NCBI RefSeq assembly: GCF_023101145.1
Contig: NZ_CP073714.1
Location: forward strand, 3,348,001-3,412,000
Direction of reading: 5' to 3'
Length of the DNA stretch: 64,000 nt
From: Paenibacillus pabuli
Lineage (GTDB): Bacteria; Bacillota; Bacilli; Paenibacillales; Paenibacillaceae
In this document: in pieces, positions 1 to 8,782 of the stretch
Position numbering within the stretch: the first letter of the stretch is position 1
Layout of the letters: each line of letters starts with the position of its first letter
Notes under the pieces: generated by a model
Seen by the model: the letters and a program-made list of their open reading frames with translations, nothing else
The model's database searches: none
Told to the model about the DNA's origin: nothing
Translations under genes and position numbers: made by a program

Positions 1-1
1 A

Positions 2-934
2 AGGAAGCCAATCGGACAAAGAATGAAGGAGTTCGTCATTGATTACCGAAGACAATGGGAAATTCAATCAATGATTATACCTGGCATCATTTTTATGATT
101 ATTTTTTGTTACATTCCCATATACGGTTTGACGATTGCTTTTAAAAATTACACTGTCATTGATACGCTGTCTAGCGCACCATGGGTCGGCTTGGAAAATT
201 TCCGAATCATTATGTCAGACAAATACTTCTGGGATGCCGTAGTGAATACGCTGGGGATCAGCTTTTTGAAATTGGGTATTGGGTTCGTCATTCCCATCAT
301 CCTCGCGATCATGATCTATGAATTAAACAGCGGTCGCTTCAAGAAATTTGTGCAAACGATTTCATATCTGCCTCACTTTCTGTCCTGGATTGTACTGGGC
401 GGTATGCTTATCACCTGGTTTTCAACAACGGGATTGTTTAATCAGTTGTTACTTAGCTTGGGAGTAATCTCGCAACCGCAAAATATTTTGCTGGATGCAG
501 GAAAGTATTGGTGGATTGCAGTCTTATCCGATATTTGGAAAGAGGCTGGCTGGGGAACGATTCTGTATTTGGCGATTATGTCGAAGATTGATCCAACGTA
601 TTACGAGGCAGCCAAAATTGATGGTGCAAGCCGTCTCAGACAAATCTGGAATATTACATTGCCCAACATGAAGTCGATCATTAGCCTTAATCTGATTCTT
701 ACTGTAAGCGGTTTACTCGGTTCCAATCTGGACCAGACGCTGGTTCTGATGAACTCGCAAAACCGTGATAAGGCAGAAGTTATCAATTCGTATGTATATC
801 GTATGGGGATGTCACAGGGTGACTTTTCGTATGCTACCGCGGTTGGTCTGGGCGTCTCGATTGTGTCTGTTATTCTGCTGGTCACCGCGAACAAAATTAC
901 AAGCAAATTAAACGATAATCAATCTGTGCTGTAA
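2..934 (+). CDS. Sugar ABC transporter permease, LplB type (5' end outside window)
   Basis: Integral membrane subunit of a carbohydrate ABC importer. Six or so hydrophobic segments are visible, and the EAA loop that contacts the ATPase is present (YYEAAKIDGASR, about 193-204 counting from the ATG at 23). The frame stays open upstream of that ATG to base 2. The extra residues (RKPIGQR) resemble the N-terminal region of the second LplB-type protein at 62851, and no good ribosome binding site precedes base 23, so I think the gene starts outside the window. It is followed after 14 nt by the partner permease, then by a binding protein and a GH30 enzyme. No ATPase gene is present; such systems commonly borrow a shared MsmX-type ATPase (established for related Bacillus systems, inferred here). 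The substrate is probably an oligosaccharide. Confidence 0.9.
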   Translation, partial: RKPIGQRMKEFVIDYRRQWEIQSMIIPGIIFMIIFCYIPIYGLTIAFKNYTVIDTLSSAPWVGLENFRIIMSDKYFWDAVVNTLGISFLKLGIGFVIPIILAIMIYELNSGRFKKFVQTISYLPHFLSWIVLGGMLITWFSTTGLFNQLLLSLGVISQPQNILLDAGKYWWIAVLSDIWKEAGWGTILYLAIMSKIDPTYYEAAKIDGASRLRQIWNITLPNMKSIISLNLILTVSGLLGSNLDQTLVLMNSQNRDKAEVINSYVYRMGMSQGDFSYATAVGLGVSIVSVILLVTANKITSKLNDNQSVL

Positions 935-948
935 AGGAGGCATCCTCT

Positions 949-1836
949 GTGAATGGAAAGGTGGCTAAAGAAGATCTCGATAGTCGGATCTTTGATACCT
1001 TAAATATTATTTTACTCGTTATTTGTACTGTCATTATTGTGGTTCCGCTCTGGAATGTTATCATCTCTTCTTTTAGCTCGGGCAAGGCTTTGGCGGAAGG
1101 TGGGTTCATCTTCTGGTCACCGGAGTTCTCGCTGGAGAATTACAGAGCTGTGTTCAACGATTCGAGCATCTGGCAAGCGTTTTTCATCTCCGTATCCAAA
1201 ACAACAATCGGTGTCGTTACACACGTGTTTTTCTGCGCCATGGTCGGTTACGGCCTGAGCAAAAAGTACATACGTGGCCGTAAACTGTACGTGGCCATGG
1301 GGGTTATCACGATGTTCTTCTCTGGCGGAATGATCCCAACGTACCTGTTGATTAAATCCCTTGGCCTGCTTAACAGCTTCTGGGTGTACATTATTCCGGC
1401 ATTGTTCAGCTTCTATGATGTCGTCATTCTAATGAATTTCTTCCGGAATGTACCTGATTCCCTGGAGGAGTCAGCCAAAATCGATGGTGCGGGAGATTGG
1501 CATATTTTCCTGAAAATCTTCATCCCGCTATCCATGCCAGCGATGGCAACCATTGCATTGTTCAATGGAGTTGGGCAATGGAATGACTTTATGACAACCA
1601 AGTTGTACATTACCGATCAGTCGCTGTATCCATTGCAGATGATGCTGTACGAGATTATCGTTCAGTCCCAGACGCAATCGATGCAAAATATCGGCGGGTC
1701 GGCAGTCATTGAAACAACGACTAAAGGGGTACAACTGGCCACGATTGTTATTACCACACTGCCGATCGTATTGATCTATCCCGTACTACAAAGATATTTT
1801 ATCTCCGGCATGATGCTGGGTGCTGTCAAGGAGTAA
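949..1836 (+). CDS. Carbohydrate ABC transporter permease, YtcP/MalG type
   Basis: Second membrane subunit of the importer, 295 residues. It starts at GTG behind an AAAGGAGG site. Hydrophobic helices run throughout, and the EAA motif (SLEESAKIDGAGDW, about residues 171-184) marks the ATPase contact. The C-terminus GMMLGAVKE is typical of the YtcP branch. It forms a heterodimer with the preceding LplB-type permease, 14 nt upstream. The same pair, in the order binding protein-LplB-YtcP, recurs at the right end of the window, so two separate importers are present. Substrate cannot be read from the permease alone; the GH30 gene downstream suggests glucan or another beta-linked oligosaccharide. 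Confidence 0.92.
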   Translation: MNGKVAKEDLDSRIFDTLNIILLVICTVIIVVPLWNVIISSFSSGKALAEGGFIFWSPEFSLENYRAVFNDSSIWQAFFISVSKTTIGVVTHVFFCAMVGYGLSKKYIRGRKLYVAMGVITMFFSGGMIPTYLLIKSLGLLNSFWVYIIPALFSFYDVVILMNFFRNVPDSLEESAKIDGAGDWHIFLKIFIPLSMPAMATIALFNGVGQWNDFMTTKLYITDQSLYPLQMMLYEIIVQSQTQSMQNIGGSAVIETTTKGVQLATIVITTLPIVLIYPVLQRYFISGMMLGAVKE

Positions 1837-1906
1837 GGGAGATTCAAGCTTGTTCGAAAGTTCGCTCTACTTAATATTTCTCACCTAACTTTGAGGAGGA
1901 AACAAT

Positions 1907-3550
1907 ATGTTCAAGATGAATAAGGCAGCAGGCAAAAAAGGAGTTAAACTGTGCGCAGCATTACTGACAGCGGTGATCATGATTACAGGCTGCAGCAGCG
2001 GTTCAGGGGGGGCGAGCGATGGAAACTGGGTTTCCATCGAAGATCGCTATACCGTCGACCCGGAAAAACCAGCCTGGCAGCTCGATAAAAAGGAAGAAGT
2101 TACAGACCTTACCTGGTACGTTAATGCAGACTGGTGGAACACGGATTTTGGCAAAGATATTGTGACCAAGAAGATCAAGGAAGATCTGAACATTAATATC
2201 AAATTCATTACAGGGGATGACACAAAATTAAATACGTTCTTTGCCGGTGGTGACATGCCTGACCTGCTGACGGTATTTGACTCTAACTCTCCTGTGGTGC
2301 AAAAAGCCGCAACCTGGGCTATGCCGCTGAACGATCTTGCGGAGAAATATGATCCATACTTCAATAAAGTCGCGGCTGCCGATACCCTGAACTGGTTCCA
2401 GCTGGCTGATGGCAAGACGTACGGTTATCCAAACTATTCCAATACGCAAGCCGATTATGATAGCGGCAACATCCCGGCCAAAACGGCATTCATCATTCGT
2501 AAAGATGTGTACGAGGCATTGGGCAGTCCTGTCATAGGAACGCCAGAGGAATTCGAAAATGTGATGAAACAGATCAAGGAAAAGTTCCCAACGCTGATAC
2601 CATTTGGTTTTAACTCTATTGGTGAAGGAACAGGTTCACTTGGAGATACGCTGCAAGACTTCATCGGTGTTCCGCTTGAAACGGAAAATGGAGAATTCTA
2701 TGATCGCAATCAGGATGAAGATTATCTTACATGGCTGAAGACTTTAAATAAGGTATACAGAGACGGAAATATCAGTGATGATAGCTTTGCTGATGATGGT
2801 ACGGCCTTTGAGGAAAAAGTGAAATCCGGAAAATATGCAACGATGCTGCTGGATGGCACACCTCAACAAGGAGGAAATCTGCAAATTTATCTGAGTGCCA
2901 ATGAAGGCAAAGAGTATGTTGCCATTGATGGACCACAAAGCACCAAAGGGAATGCACCGACTCTTAATCAATCTGGTATTACGGGCTGGATGATTAACTT
3001 CATCTCCAAGGATGCCAAAGATCCAGCCAAAGCGATGCAAATCTTTACGTATCTGCTGAGTGAAGAAGGTCAGCTTCTGATGAACTATGGTATTGAAGGC
3101 GAGACGTATAAAAAGAATGCAGATGGTACGGTTGAGCTGCTGCCAGCTGTGAAGGACCTGCAGCTGCATAATGCGGACAAATTCAAAAAGGAATACCGGA
3201 TGGGTGAATTCATGTTCTTTGGCCATGACCGTCACAAAGCATTGAGTGCGGATGCTTTCCCGGAAGCCATTAAACAAATGCAAGAGTGGGGCAAAGGAAA
3301 ACTGAAACCACACTTCATTCTGGAAAATATTAGTCCGAATCAAGGAACACCTGAGGCCCGTGCGTTGTCGGCGATCAACGCCAAGTGGAACTCAACACTG
3401 GTAAGCATGGTACGTGCCAAAGATGATGCCTCGTTTGACAATGCGCTCGCTGCTTACAAGTCATTTTTAGGTGAAAATCGTTGGGATGACATCGTGAAGA
3501 TCCGCAGTGAGAAAATGAAGCAGAATAAAGAGAAATTGGGTATCCAATAA
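1907..3550 (+). CDS. Extracellular sugar-binding lipoprotein of ABC importer
   Basis: Substrate-binding lipoprotein, 547 residues, with a strong GAGGAGG site before the ATG. A basic N-terminus, a hydrophobic stretch and a lipobox ending ITGC place the lipidated cysteine at residue 29, so the mature protein should be anchored on the outer face of the membrane. The rest has the composition of large family 1-type solute-binding proteins that pair with LplB/YtcP permeases, including the terminal region with NGTVELLPAVKD-like segments. It sits 70 nt after the permeases and 22 nt before GH30, fitting one operon. The importer lacks an ATPase gene here. The ligand is inferred to be an oligosaccharide released by the adjacent hydrolase or by secreted enzymes. 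Confidence 0.9.
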   Translation: MFKMNKAAGKKGVKLCAALLTAVIMITGCSSGSGGASDGNWVSIEDRYTVDPEKPAWQLDKKEEVTDLTWYVNADWWNTDFGKDIVTKKIKEDLNINIKFITGDDTKLNTFFAGGDMPDLLTVFDSNSPVVQKAATWAMPLNDLAEKYDPYFNKVAAADTLNWFQLADGKTYGYPNYSNTQADYDSGNIPAKTAFIIRKDVYEALGSPVIGTPEEFENVMKQIKEKFPTLIPFGFNSIGEGTGSLGDTLQDFIGVPLETENGEFYDRNQDEDYLTWLKTLNKVYRDGNISDDSFADDGTAFEEKVKSGKYATMLLDGTPQQGGNLQIYLSANEGKEYVAIDGPQSTKGNAPTLNQSGITGWMINFISKDAKDPAKAMQIFTYLLSEEGQLLMNYGIEGETYKKNADGTVELLPAVKDLQLHNADKFKKEYRMGEFMFFGHDRHKALSADAFPEAIKQMQEWGKGKLKPHFILENISPNQGTPEARALSAINAKWNSTLVSMVRAKDDASFDNALAAYKSFLGENRWDDIVKIRSEKMKQNKEKLGIQ

Positions 3551-3572
3551 GAGGAATGCGGAGGGAAAGCAT

Positions 3573-4922
3573 ATGACGAAATTCAAAATGTACAAATCTA
3601 CGGGAGAAGATACATTGTTTGTATCGGTATCCCTTGATCAATTAAAACCACAGGACTCTTCTACAGAGACAATGACAGTCCTTTTGGACGATCAGCAAAC
3701 GTATCAGGAGATGGATGGTTTTGGGGCTTCTTTTACCGATTCATCTGCCTATCTGATCAATCAGATCTTAAGCGAAGAGCAGAGAGCTGAAGTTATGACC
3801 CGGTTGTTTCATCCCGAAGAGGGTATCGGATTGTCGGTCATCCGTAATCCGATGGGAGCTTCAGATTATGCGAGAACGGTATATAGCTATAATGATCTGC
3901 CAGAAAATCAAACGGACCCGGAATGTTCCGGGTTCAGCATTGCACACGATGAAGCGGATGTTATTCCTTTGACCCAGAAGGCTCTGGAGCTGAATCCTGA
4001 GCTGAAGCTGTTCGCTTCACCCTGGAGCGCCCCGGGCTGGATGAAAACAAGCGGTTCCATGATTACAGGTCAATTAAAAGATGAGTGGTATCCGGCATAT
4101 GCGAATTATTTTGTGAAATATATCCAAGCCTATGCATCTCATGGATTGCCTATCCATGCAGTAACTCCACAGAATGAGGCGCTTTATGAACCGGGTCATT
4201 ATCCTGGTATGTTGATGCCAGCCGAAGCACAAGCCGACTTTATCAAAAATCATCTCAAACCGGCTTTTGTCAGCAATGACATTCAGTCCAAAATCCTCTG
4301 TTATGATCACAACTGGGATCGTCCGGATTATCCGCTGACCGTGCTTGATGAGGCGGCAGAAGAGGTGGACGGAGTCGCTTGGCACTGGTATGGGGGCGAA
4401 GCTTCAGCTCAAACTAAAGTGTATGAAGCCTTTGACGGGAAAGAAGTACATTTCACCGAAGGATCAGGAGGCGAATGGATTCCACCATTCGAACAAGCCT
4501 TCTCCAATGTAATCAGAACAGGGATTGAGATCCTTCGCAATTACAGCAAATCTTTTGTGCTCTGGAATATGGCGCTTGATGAGAACAACGGGCCTACTGT
4601 TCCTGGCTTCGGGAAGAGTACGTGTCGCGGCATTGTGAAAGTCAATCAGCAAACGAAGGAGCTTACCTATACACTGGACTACTATGCCCTGGCTCATTTC
4701 AGTGCATTGATTCGTCCCAAAGCGGTACGCATTGACTCTTCCTCCAATGAGGCATCCATTCGTTCCGTAGCCTTCAAAAATACGGACGGATCGATTGCCG
4801 TTGTGTTATTCAATGATGGTGAAGAGACAGGGAATGTACAGGTTCAGCTAAGAGAAGAAGAACTGTTAAGTTTCCAACTCGAAGCCAAAAGTGCTTTGTC
4901 CATTTTGATTAACCAAGAGTAA
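3573..4922 (+). CDS. Glycoside hydrolase family 30 (beta-glucosidase/beta-1,6-glucanase-like)
   Basis: Predicted retaining glycosidase of clan GH-A, 449 residues. GH30 hallmarks are visible: QEMDGFGASFTDSSA near residue 45, ASPWSAPGWMK near 148, the acid/base Glu in TPQNEALY (E202) and the nucleophile Glu in HFTEGSGGEW (E296). The C-terminal 80 residues are the beta-sandwich that closes GH30 enzymes. There is no signal peptide, so it should act in the cytoplasm on sugars brought in by the importer encoded just upstream (22 nt gap). GH30 covers beta-glucosylceramidase, beta-1,6-glucanase, xylanase and fucosidase activities. I favour a glucan-directed enzyme because a GH16 beta-glucanase lies 7 kb away, but the subfamily cannot be fixed by eye. 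Confidence 0.9.
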   Translation: MTKFKMYKSTGEDTLFVSVSLDQLKPQDSSTETMTVLLDDQQTYQEMDGFGASFTDSSAYLINQILSEEQRAEVMTRLFHPEEGIGLSVIRNPMGASDYARTVYSYNDLPENQTDPECSGFSIAHDEADVIPLTQKALELNPELKLFASPWSAPGWMKTSGSMITGQLKDEWYPAYANYFVKYIQAYASHGLPIHAVTPQNEALYEPGHYPGMLMPAEAQADFIKNHLKPAFVSNDIQSKILCYDHNWDRPDYPLTVLDEAAEEVDGVAWHWYGGEASAQTKVYEAFDGKEVHFTEGSGGEWIPPFEQAFSNVIRTGIEILRNYSKSFVLWNMALDENNGPTVPGFGKSTCRGIVKVNQQTKELTYTLDYYALAHFSALIRPKAVRIDSSSNEASIRSVAFKNTDGSIAVVLFNDGEETGNVQVQLREEELLSFQLEAKSALSILINQE

Positions 4923-4941
4923 TAATGTTGTTATGAAAGAT

Positions 4942-4982
4942 AAGGCGATACTCAGAGAATTAACTCAGAGTATCGCCTTTTT
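4942..4982 (+). terminator. Intrinsic terminator after the GH30 operon
   Basis: Perfect 12-bp stem (AAGGCGATACTC with GAGTATCGCCTT), a 14-nt loop, and a short T-run. It ends the importer-GH30 operon and lies just before the convergent gene at 5001. Confidence 0.85.
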
Positions 4983-5000
4983 ATATTGCATCCAGCGAAC

Positions 5001-5399
5001 TTATACTCTTTGAATCGCTAGATTTGGTGTTCCTCCACTCTCATCAATAAACAGAACATACTTATTCCCGCTAGTGCCGGTTAACACTAGACCCGGCTGA
5101 TTGAGTACACCAGGATTATAATATAACAGTTGCTTGATGAGTGGTAAGGCAACTGGAAGAGTTGGCTGATTCAGCGCCATTAACTGTGTAGCTGCTTTTA
5201 CACTATCACCCGCCTCAATAACCCCACCGACACCCAGATTATTTGAAATGGAAGAGCTATCGTTAATCTGCAAGCTGCCAACAACCGTCTGGTCTCCGTT
5301 CACCTGCAGGTCCAATCCAATGGTTTCATTTCCGTTTACCTGCAAATCCTGATTAATGGTCTGATTTCCCGTGACAAGAATGCTATCGAATGTTGGCAA
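5001..5399 (-). CDS. Small protein with four 12-residue repeats, beta-rich, unknown function
   Basis: 132 residues, no recognised family. It starts at TTG behind TAGGAG at 9 nt spacing; an ATG 12 nt upstream is in another frame and closes after six codons. Residues 12-59 hold four imperfect 12-residue units built on NQTIxxDLQVNG (NQTINQDLQVNG, NETIGLDLQVNG, DQTVVGSLQIND, SSSISNNLGVGG). This pattern is typical of stacked beta-strands in surface or tail-fibre-like proteins. The second half (KQLLYYNPGVLNQPGLVL onward) is a different domain ending in a short beta-like tail. No signal peptide. It is divergent from two glycosylation genes (190 nt apart), which suggests, without proof, that it is a glycosylated surface or spore-coat protein. 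A phage tail remnant is the main alternative, but no other phage genes are near. Confidence 0.7.
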   Translation of the reverse strand: MPTFDSILVTGNQTINQDLQVNGNETIGLDLQVNGDQTVVGSLQINDSSSISNNLGVGGVIEAGDSVKAATQLMALNQPTLPVALPLIKQLLYYNPGVLNQPGLVLTGTSGNKYVLFIDESGGTPNLAIQRV

Positions 5400-5598
5400 T
5401 CATATCAACTCCTATCTGGTTTAGTATATTTTATGAGGACAAGAACCGGATGGACACGGTGTTGTGGCACATTTTAGACACTGATCAAGTTCGTCTTTAG
5501 GTAGTTAAACACCTAAAAATGAGGCAAAAGAAACCTAGCCAAAGATGGATGCATATTGTAGGCAATGAGAGTTAATCCGCTTCGCGTGATTGGAGGGT

Positions 5599-6741
5599 AT
5601 GGTCATCAAAAAAAAGAGGAGTATGCCAGCCAAGTCCCGAAAGAGTCAGCACTCTGTCCAGCGTTCCAATCAGGTATATCTTAGAAAAATGAACGCAACC
5701 TTGAATCGAAAACTAAAATCAATCCGACATCATCTGGTAGTACAGCAATCGGATCTGAAGCAGCATCTTATGAAAATGATTCAGGATGGCAATGAACAGA
5801 GTATGGTTAATGAAGACGAAGACCGTGGGAAAGTAGTTTCAAATTCTCCCCGTGTTCAGTATAAACAGCTGAAGGTCCTCCTGATTACGCCTACAATAGA
5901 ACGAAAAGGCTCTGCGAACTCTATTCTGGTTGAACAGAGCTTGAGGCATTTGGTTCAACATGTTAATGAAATCAAAACGATTCAGTCGTTGGCAGATCAT
6001 ACGGTAGGGCAGGATTTGGATTTGATTCTGGTACTGGATGGAGGAGATGCTCTGTCCAATCAGAATTTGGAAGCGTTGAGGACATCCTCTGCCAAAAAGG
6101 CGATTTGGTTGTCGGACCAGTCGGATGTAAAACATATGGAATCAATCATCCCTTTTTTTGATTATGTGTTTACACAGCATTCGACCCAGATTCCCTTCGA
6201 TCAGGATATGGTGAATGTCTCATGTCATGCAGTACCTTTTCCACCGAATCCCACAGTGTTCTGTCCACAGGTGGTGGGAAGAGAATATGAATCCGATGTT
6301 TATATCATTGGGGATGCACACCCAGGCAGCTGCCTGTTTGCTCTTGCAACTCATGCGTGGTTATGGGATAAAAGAGTGCGAGTTGAAGGACAGGGGTGGG
6401 AGAGATTCGGTACATTTGTGCCCGTGCAACCTCATGAGATTCGGGAAAAGTTATACAACGGCACCAAACTTGTTGTTCAGGACAACTCTTCCGTTAGACG
6501 TATCATGGAAGTAGCTGCGTGCGGCACATTTCAACTTATTTCGGCTTCTTCAAGCGGGCCCTTGAACACGGAAGATTTCCAACGGTATGCAACATTTGAA
6601 GAACTCGTACAGAAGCTTGGACATTATTGGGACCATGTGGATCAACGAAGATTGGCTGCCTCCCGGACACTTTCATATATGAAGTACAATCAATCCTATC
6701 TTCATAAAAGTTTGCAGCTTATGGATATTATTTTCCAATGA
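5599..6741 (+). CDS. CgeB-like glycosyltransferase
   Basis: About 380 residues. A lysine/arginine-rich, probably coiled N-terminal 80 residues precedes a glycosyltransferase domain of the spore-maturation CgeB type. The C-terminal half contains the group 1-like core: DVYIIGDAHPGSCLF, then GWERFGTFVPVQPHEIREKLYNGTK, then SSVRRIMEVAACGTFQLIS, which corresponds to the nucleotide-sugar site where EV/AACG is usual. The start is uncertain: GGAGGG at 5592-5597 is very close to ATG 5599, a TTG at 5590 and an ATG at 5623 are also in frame. It precedes the WbsX-like gene by 28 nt and is divergent from the repeat protein. Role inferred: glycosylation of spore or cell surface material. Confidence 0.75.
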   Translation: MVIKKKRSMPAKSRKSQHSVQRSNQVYLRKMNATLNRKLKSIRHHLVVQQSDLKQHLMKMIQDGNEQSMVNEDEDRGKVVSNSPRVQYKQLKVLLITPTIERKGSANSILVEQSLRHLVQHVNEIKTIQSLADHTVGQDLDLILVLDGGDALSNQNLEALRTSSAKKAIWLSDQSDVKHMESIIPFFDYVFTQHSTQIPFDQDMVNVSCHAVPFPPNPTVFCPQVVGREYESDVYIIGDAHPGSCLFALATHAWLWDKRVRVEGQGWERFGTFVPVQPHEIREKLYNGTKLVVQDNSSVRRIMEVAACGTFQLISASSSGPLNTEDFQRYATFEELVQKLGHYWDHVDQRRLAASRTLSYMKYNQSYLHKSLQLMDIIFQ

Positions 6742-6769
6742 ATATGTCTGTTAATTGGAGGAGTCCTGC

Positions 6770-7840
6770 TTGAAGCTTATTGCATTACACTTACCTCAAT
6801 TTCATCGTATTGCGGAGAATGACAAGTGGTGGGGAGACGGATTTACAGAATGGACGAATGTCAGAAAAACAATCCCTCTTTATCCAGGCCATCTGCAACC
6901 CAAAAAGCCACTGCATCAGAACTACTATGATTTAATGGACCCCAAGGTACGCAAATGGCAGGCCGAAACGGCGAAAAATTACGGCATATACGGATTCTGT
7001 TATTATCACTACTGGTTTAAAGGCAAACGATTGCTTGAAAAGCCGTTTGATGAAATTTTGGATAGTGGGGAACCGGATTTCCCTTTTTGTTTATCATGGG
7101 CCAATGAAACCTGGACACGCAAATGGGATGGACGCGAATCGGATATTCTTATTTCGCAGGACTACGGGGAAGAGAGTGACTGGAAACAACATTTCGATTA
7201 TCTGATCAGAGCGTTTAAGGACAAACGATACATTCGTGTAGAGGGAAAACCGCTATTTCTGATTTATCGTCCTGCAAGCATACCTCGATGTCAGGAAATG
7301 ATTCAATATTGGCGTAGGCTTGCGATAGAACACGGGCTGGAGGGTATTCATTTTGTGCAGACGATCGGTGGATTTCCTACCTTTAATCGACCTGCCTTTG
7401 ACGCTAGTATGGAATTTGAGCCCCACTATACGTTTGCACATGGTCATATGAATGGAATCTGGATTGAACTGGACATTAAGGGGCAGAAGCACGTTGTGGT
7501 GGACTACGATAAAGTATGGTCATCCATTCTCGAAAGAACACCTCACCGAAACGGGGAAGTTGTATATCCTGGTGCATTTGTGAATTGGGACAATACACCG
7601 CGCCGGTCGGTTGAAGGACAGAGTACTGTAGGCGCAACACCTGAAAAATTCGGCTTGTATCTATCCCGACAGATGGAGAGAGCTCAGGAATTGAACGGCA
7701 GTGGTCTCCTGTTTGTTAACGCATGGAATGAGTGGGCGGAAGGAGCGTACCTTGAACCGGATGACGATTATGGGTACGCCTATTTGAGAGAGGTCAAACG
7801 AGTGGTTGAGCAAGGAGTGGAAAACCGCAGCAAGCTATGA
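6770..7840 (+). CDS. WbsX-like glycosyl hydrolase/transferase (GH99-like fold)
   Basis: 356 residues. The motifs are those of the WbsX family found in polysaccharide and surface-glycan clusters: ALHLPQFH at the N-terminus, WWGDGFTEWTNVRK, GFCYYHYWFKGKRLLE, SWANETWTRKWDG, and near the C-terminus NAWNEWAEGAYLEPD. The fold relates to GH99, but WbsX proteins are usually counted as glycan-processing proteins of unknown chemistry. I chose TTG at 6770, because the GGAGG at 6757-6761 would lie inside the gene if the in-frame TTG at 6755 were used. It is cotranscribed with the CgeB-like gene 28 nt upstream and ends at a terminator. Likely job: building or trimming a surface glycan. Confidence 0.85.
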   Translation: MKLIALHLPQFHRIAENDKWWGDGFTEWTNVRKTIPLYPGHLQPKKPLHQNYYDLMDPKVRKWQAETAKNYGIYGFCYYHYWFKGKRLLEKPFDEILDSGEPDFPFCLSWANETWTRKWDGRESDILISQDYGEESDWKQHFDYLIRAFKDKRYIRVEGKPLFLIYRPASIPRCQEMIQYWRRLAIEHGLEGIHFVQTIGGFPTFNRPAFDASMEFEPHYTFAHGHMNGIWIELDIKGQKHVVVDYDKVWSSILERTPHRNGEVVYPGAFVNWDNTPRRSVEGQSTVGATPEKFGLYLSRQMERAQELNGSGLLFVNAWNEWAEGAYLEPDDDYGYAYLREVKRVVEQGVENRSKL

Positions 7841-7841
7841 C

Positions 7842-7878
7842 AATGGAGTTCCCTTTATGGGGCTCCATTTGCTTTTGA
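7842..7878. terminator. Hairpin terminator between convergent genes
   Basis: AATGGAG at 7842-7848 pairs with CTCCATT at 7863-7869, with further internal CCC/GGG pairing, followed by TTTGCTTTT. It separates the WbsX-like gene from the convergent AraC gene at 7911. Confidence 0.6.
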
Positions 7879-7910
7879 GCGAGTGCAATCATGTCATCTT
7901 TGTTCAAGGT

Positions 7911-8735
7911 TCATACCATAATTTGTTTGCGGTACTCCGTTGGATTAAGACCTGTATGCTTTTTAAATTGCCTTGAGAAATAATATAAGTCGCTAAAACC
8001 AAGATGCTCGGCAATGGCAGTGACTGTTTTTGGCGTACAGGTCAGAAGTTCTTTTGCCTTGTCCATTTTTTTGCTGGCCATGTAGTGCATGGGTGGAACG
8101 CCGATGTGCTGTTTGAAGAAACGAATGAAATAATTGGGATGCATGTAGGCAATCTGAGCCAGATCCCGGACAGAAATATTTTCTTCAATATTGGAATCGA
8201 TATAGGCCAGTATTGCAGATATTTTCTCCATAACAGGCACATTGATATAACTAATCTGCTCCTGATCCAGATGCATAATGTAGTGGGAAAACAACTCTAT
8301 TAATTTGCTTTTTGCCATCATATGCGCATAGACTTCACCGGATCGGGTGTAGTTAAGAATGCTGTTGAATATTTCCTGTATCAGGTCGGGCCGATCCGAT
8401 GAACAGAAGTGGGGGAAATTCAAAATTTGAAATAGGTTGATGCCTCCAACCTTAGCACTGAAATGACACCAGTATTTGAGAAAAGGACGATCACTGATGG
8501 CAGAGTAAGACTGCGTGACCCCCTCCGGCATCAAAAAAAGCTGTCCAGGTGCAGGATAATACTCCTGATCGCCTATCTTGAGCCAGCCCTCGCCTTCACA
8601 GATCAAATAAAATTTGCTGTAATCGGGTGTGTAATCAAGGTCCTGCCAATCCGTATCGCAGCGATTGAAGTTGACCATGAACAAATCAACCTGCAGATTG
8701 GATAAGTGGTTCGTGAGCAACGTCTTCTGATTCAT
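7911..8735 (-). CDS. AraC family regulator, cupin sensor (fucosidase-linked)
   Basis: 274 residues. The N-terminal half is a cupin-like sugar-sensing domain (YLICEGEGWLKIGDQEYYPAPGQLFLMPEG). The C-terminal 100 residues hold the double helix-turn-helix of AraC proteins (ISVRDLAQIAYMHPNYFIRFFKQH, then the second helix pair ending with YYFSRQFKKHTGLNPTEYR). The start was set to the ATG at 8735, which has GGGAG at good spacing; an open frame continues 19 codons upstream without one. It is divergent from the GH29 fucosidase. Two GTTAA half-sites exactly 21 nt apart lie between the two genes. It probably activates the fucosidase in response to a fucose-containing sugar. Confidence 0.9.
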   Translation of the reverse strand: MNQKTLLTNHLSNLQVDLFMVNFNRCDTDWQDLDYTPDYSKFYLICEGEGWLKIGDQEYYPAPGQLFLMPEGVTQSYSAISDRPFLKYWCHFSAKVGGINLFQILNFPHFCSSDRPDLIQEIFNSILNYTRSGEVYAHMMAKSKLIELFSHYIMHLDQEQISYINVPVMEKISAILAYIDSNIEENISVRDLAQIAYMHPNYFIRFFKQHIGVPPMHYMASKKMDKAKELLTCTPKTVTAIAEHLGFSDLYYFSRQFKKHTGLNPTEYRKQIMV

Positions 8736-8753
8736 TATCCTCAACTCCCTACA

Positions 8754-8782
8754 AAGGTTAATATTGTCCATCCTAAAGTTAA
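8754..8782. promoter_or_regulatory. Candidate AraC operator: direct repeat, 21-nt period
   Basis: AAGGTTAA (8754-8761) and AAAGTTAA (8775-8782) are direct repeats exactly two helical turns apart, in the 121-nt space between the AraC start (8735) and the fucosidase start (8857). AraC-type proteins often bind such direct repeats. Confidence 0.45.

Noticed and set aside
2744..3343. Long open frame on the minus strand inside the first binding-protein gene (199 codons)
   Set aside because: Fully antisense to a clear lipoprotein gene, with no ribosome binding site and no recognisable domain.
5001..5399. Prophage tail-fibre gene
   Set aside because: The repeats would fit, but there are no phage structural, lysis or integration genes nearby.
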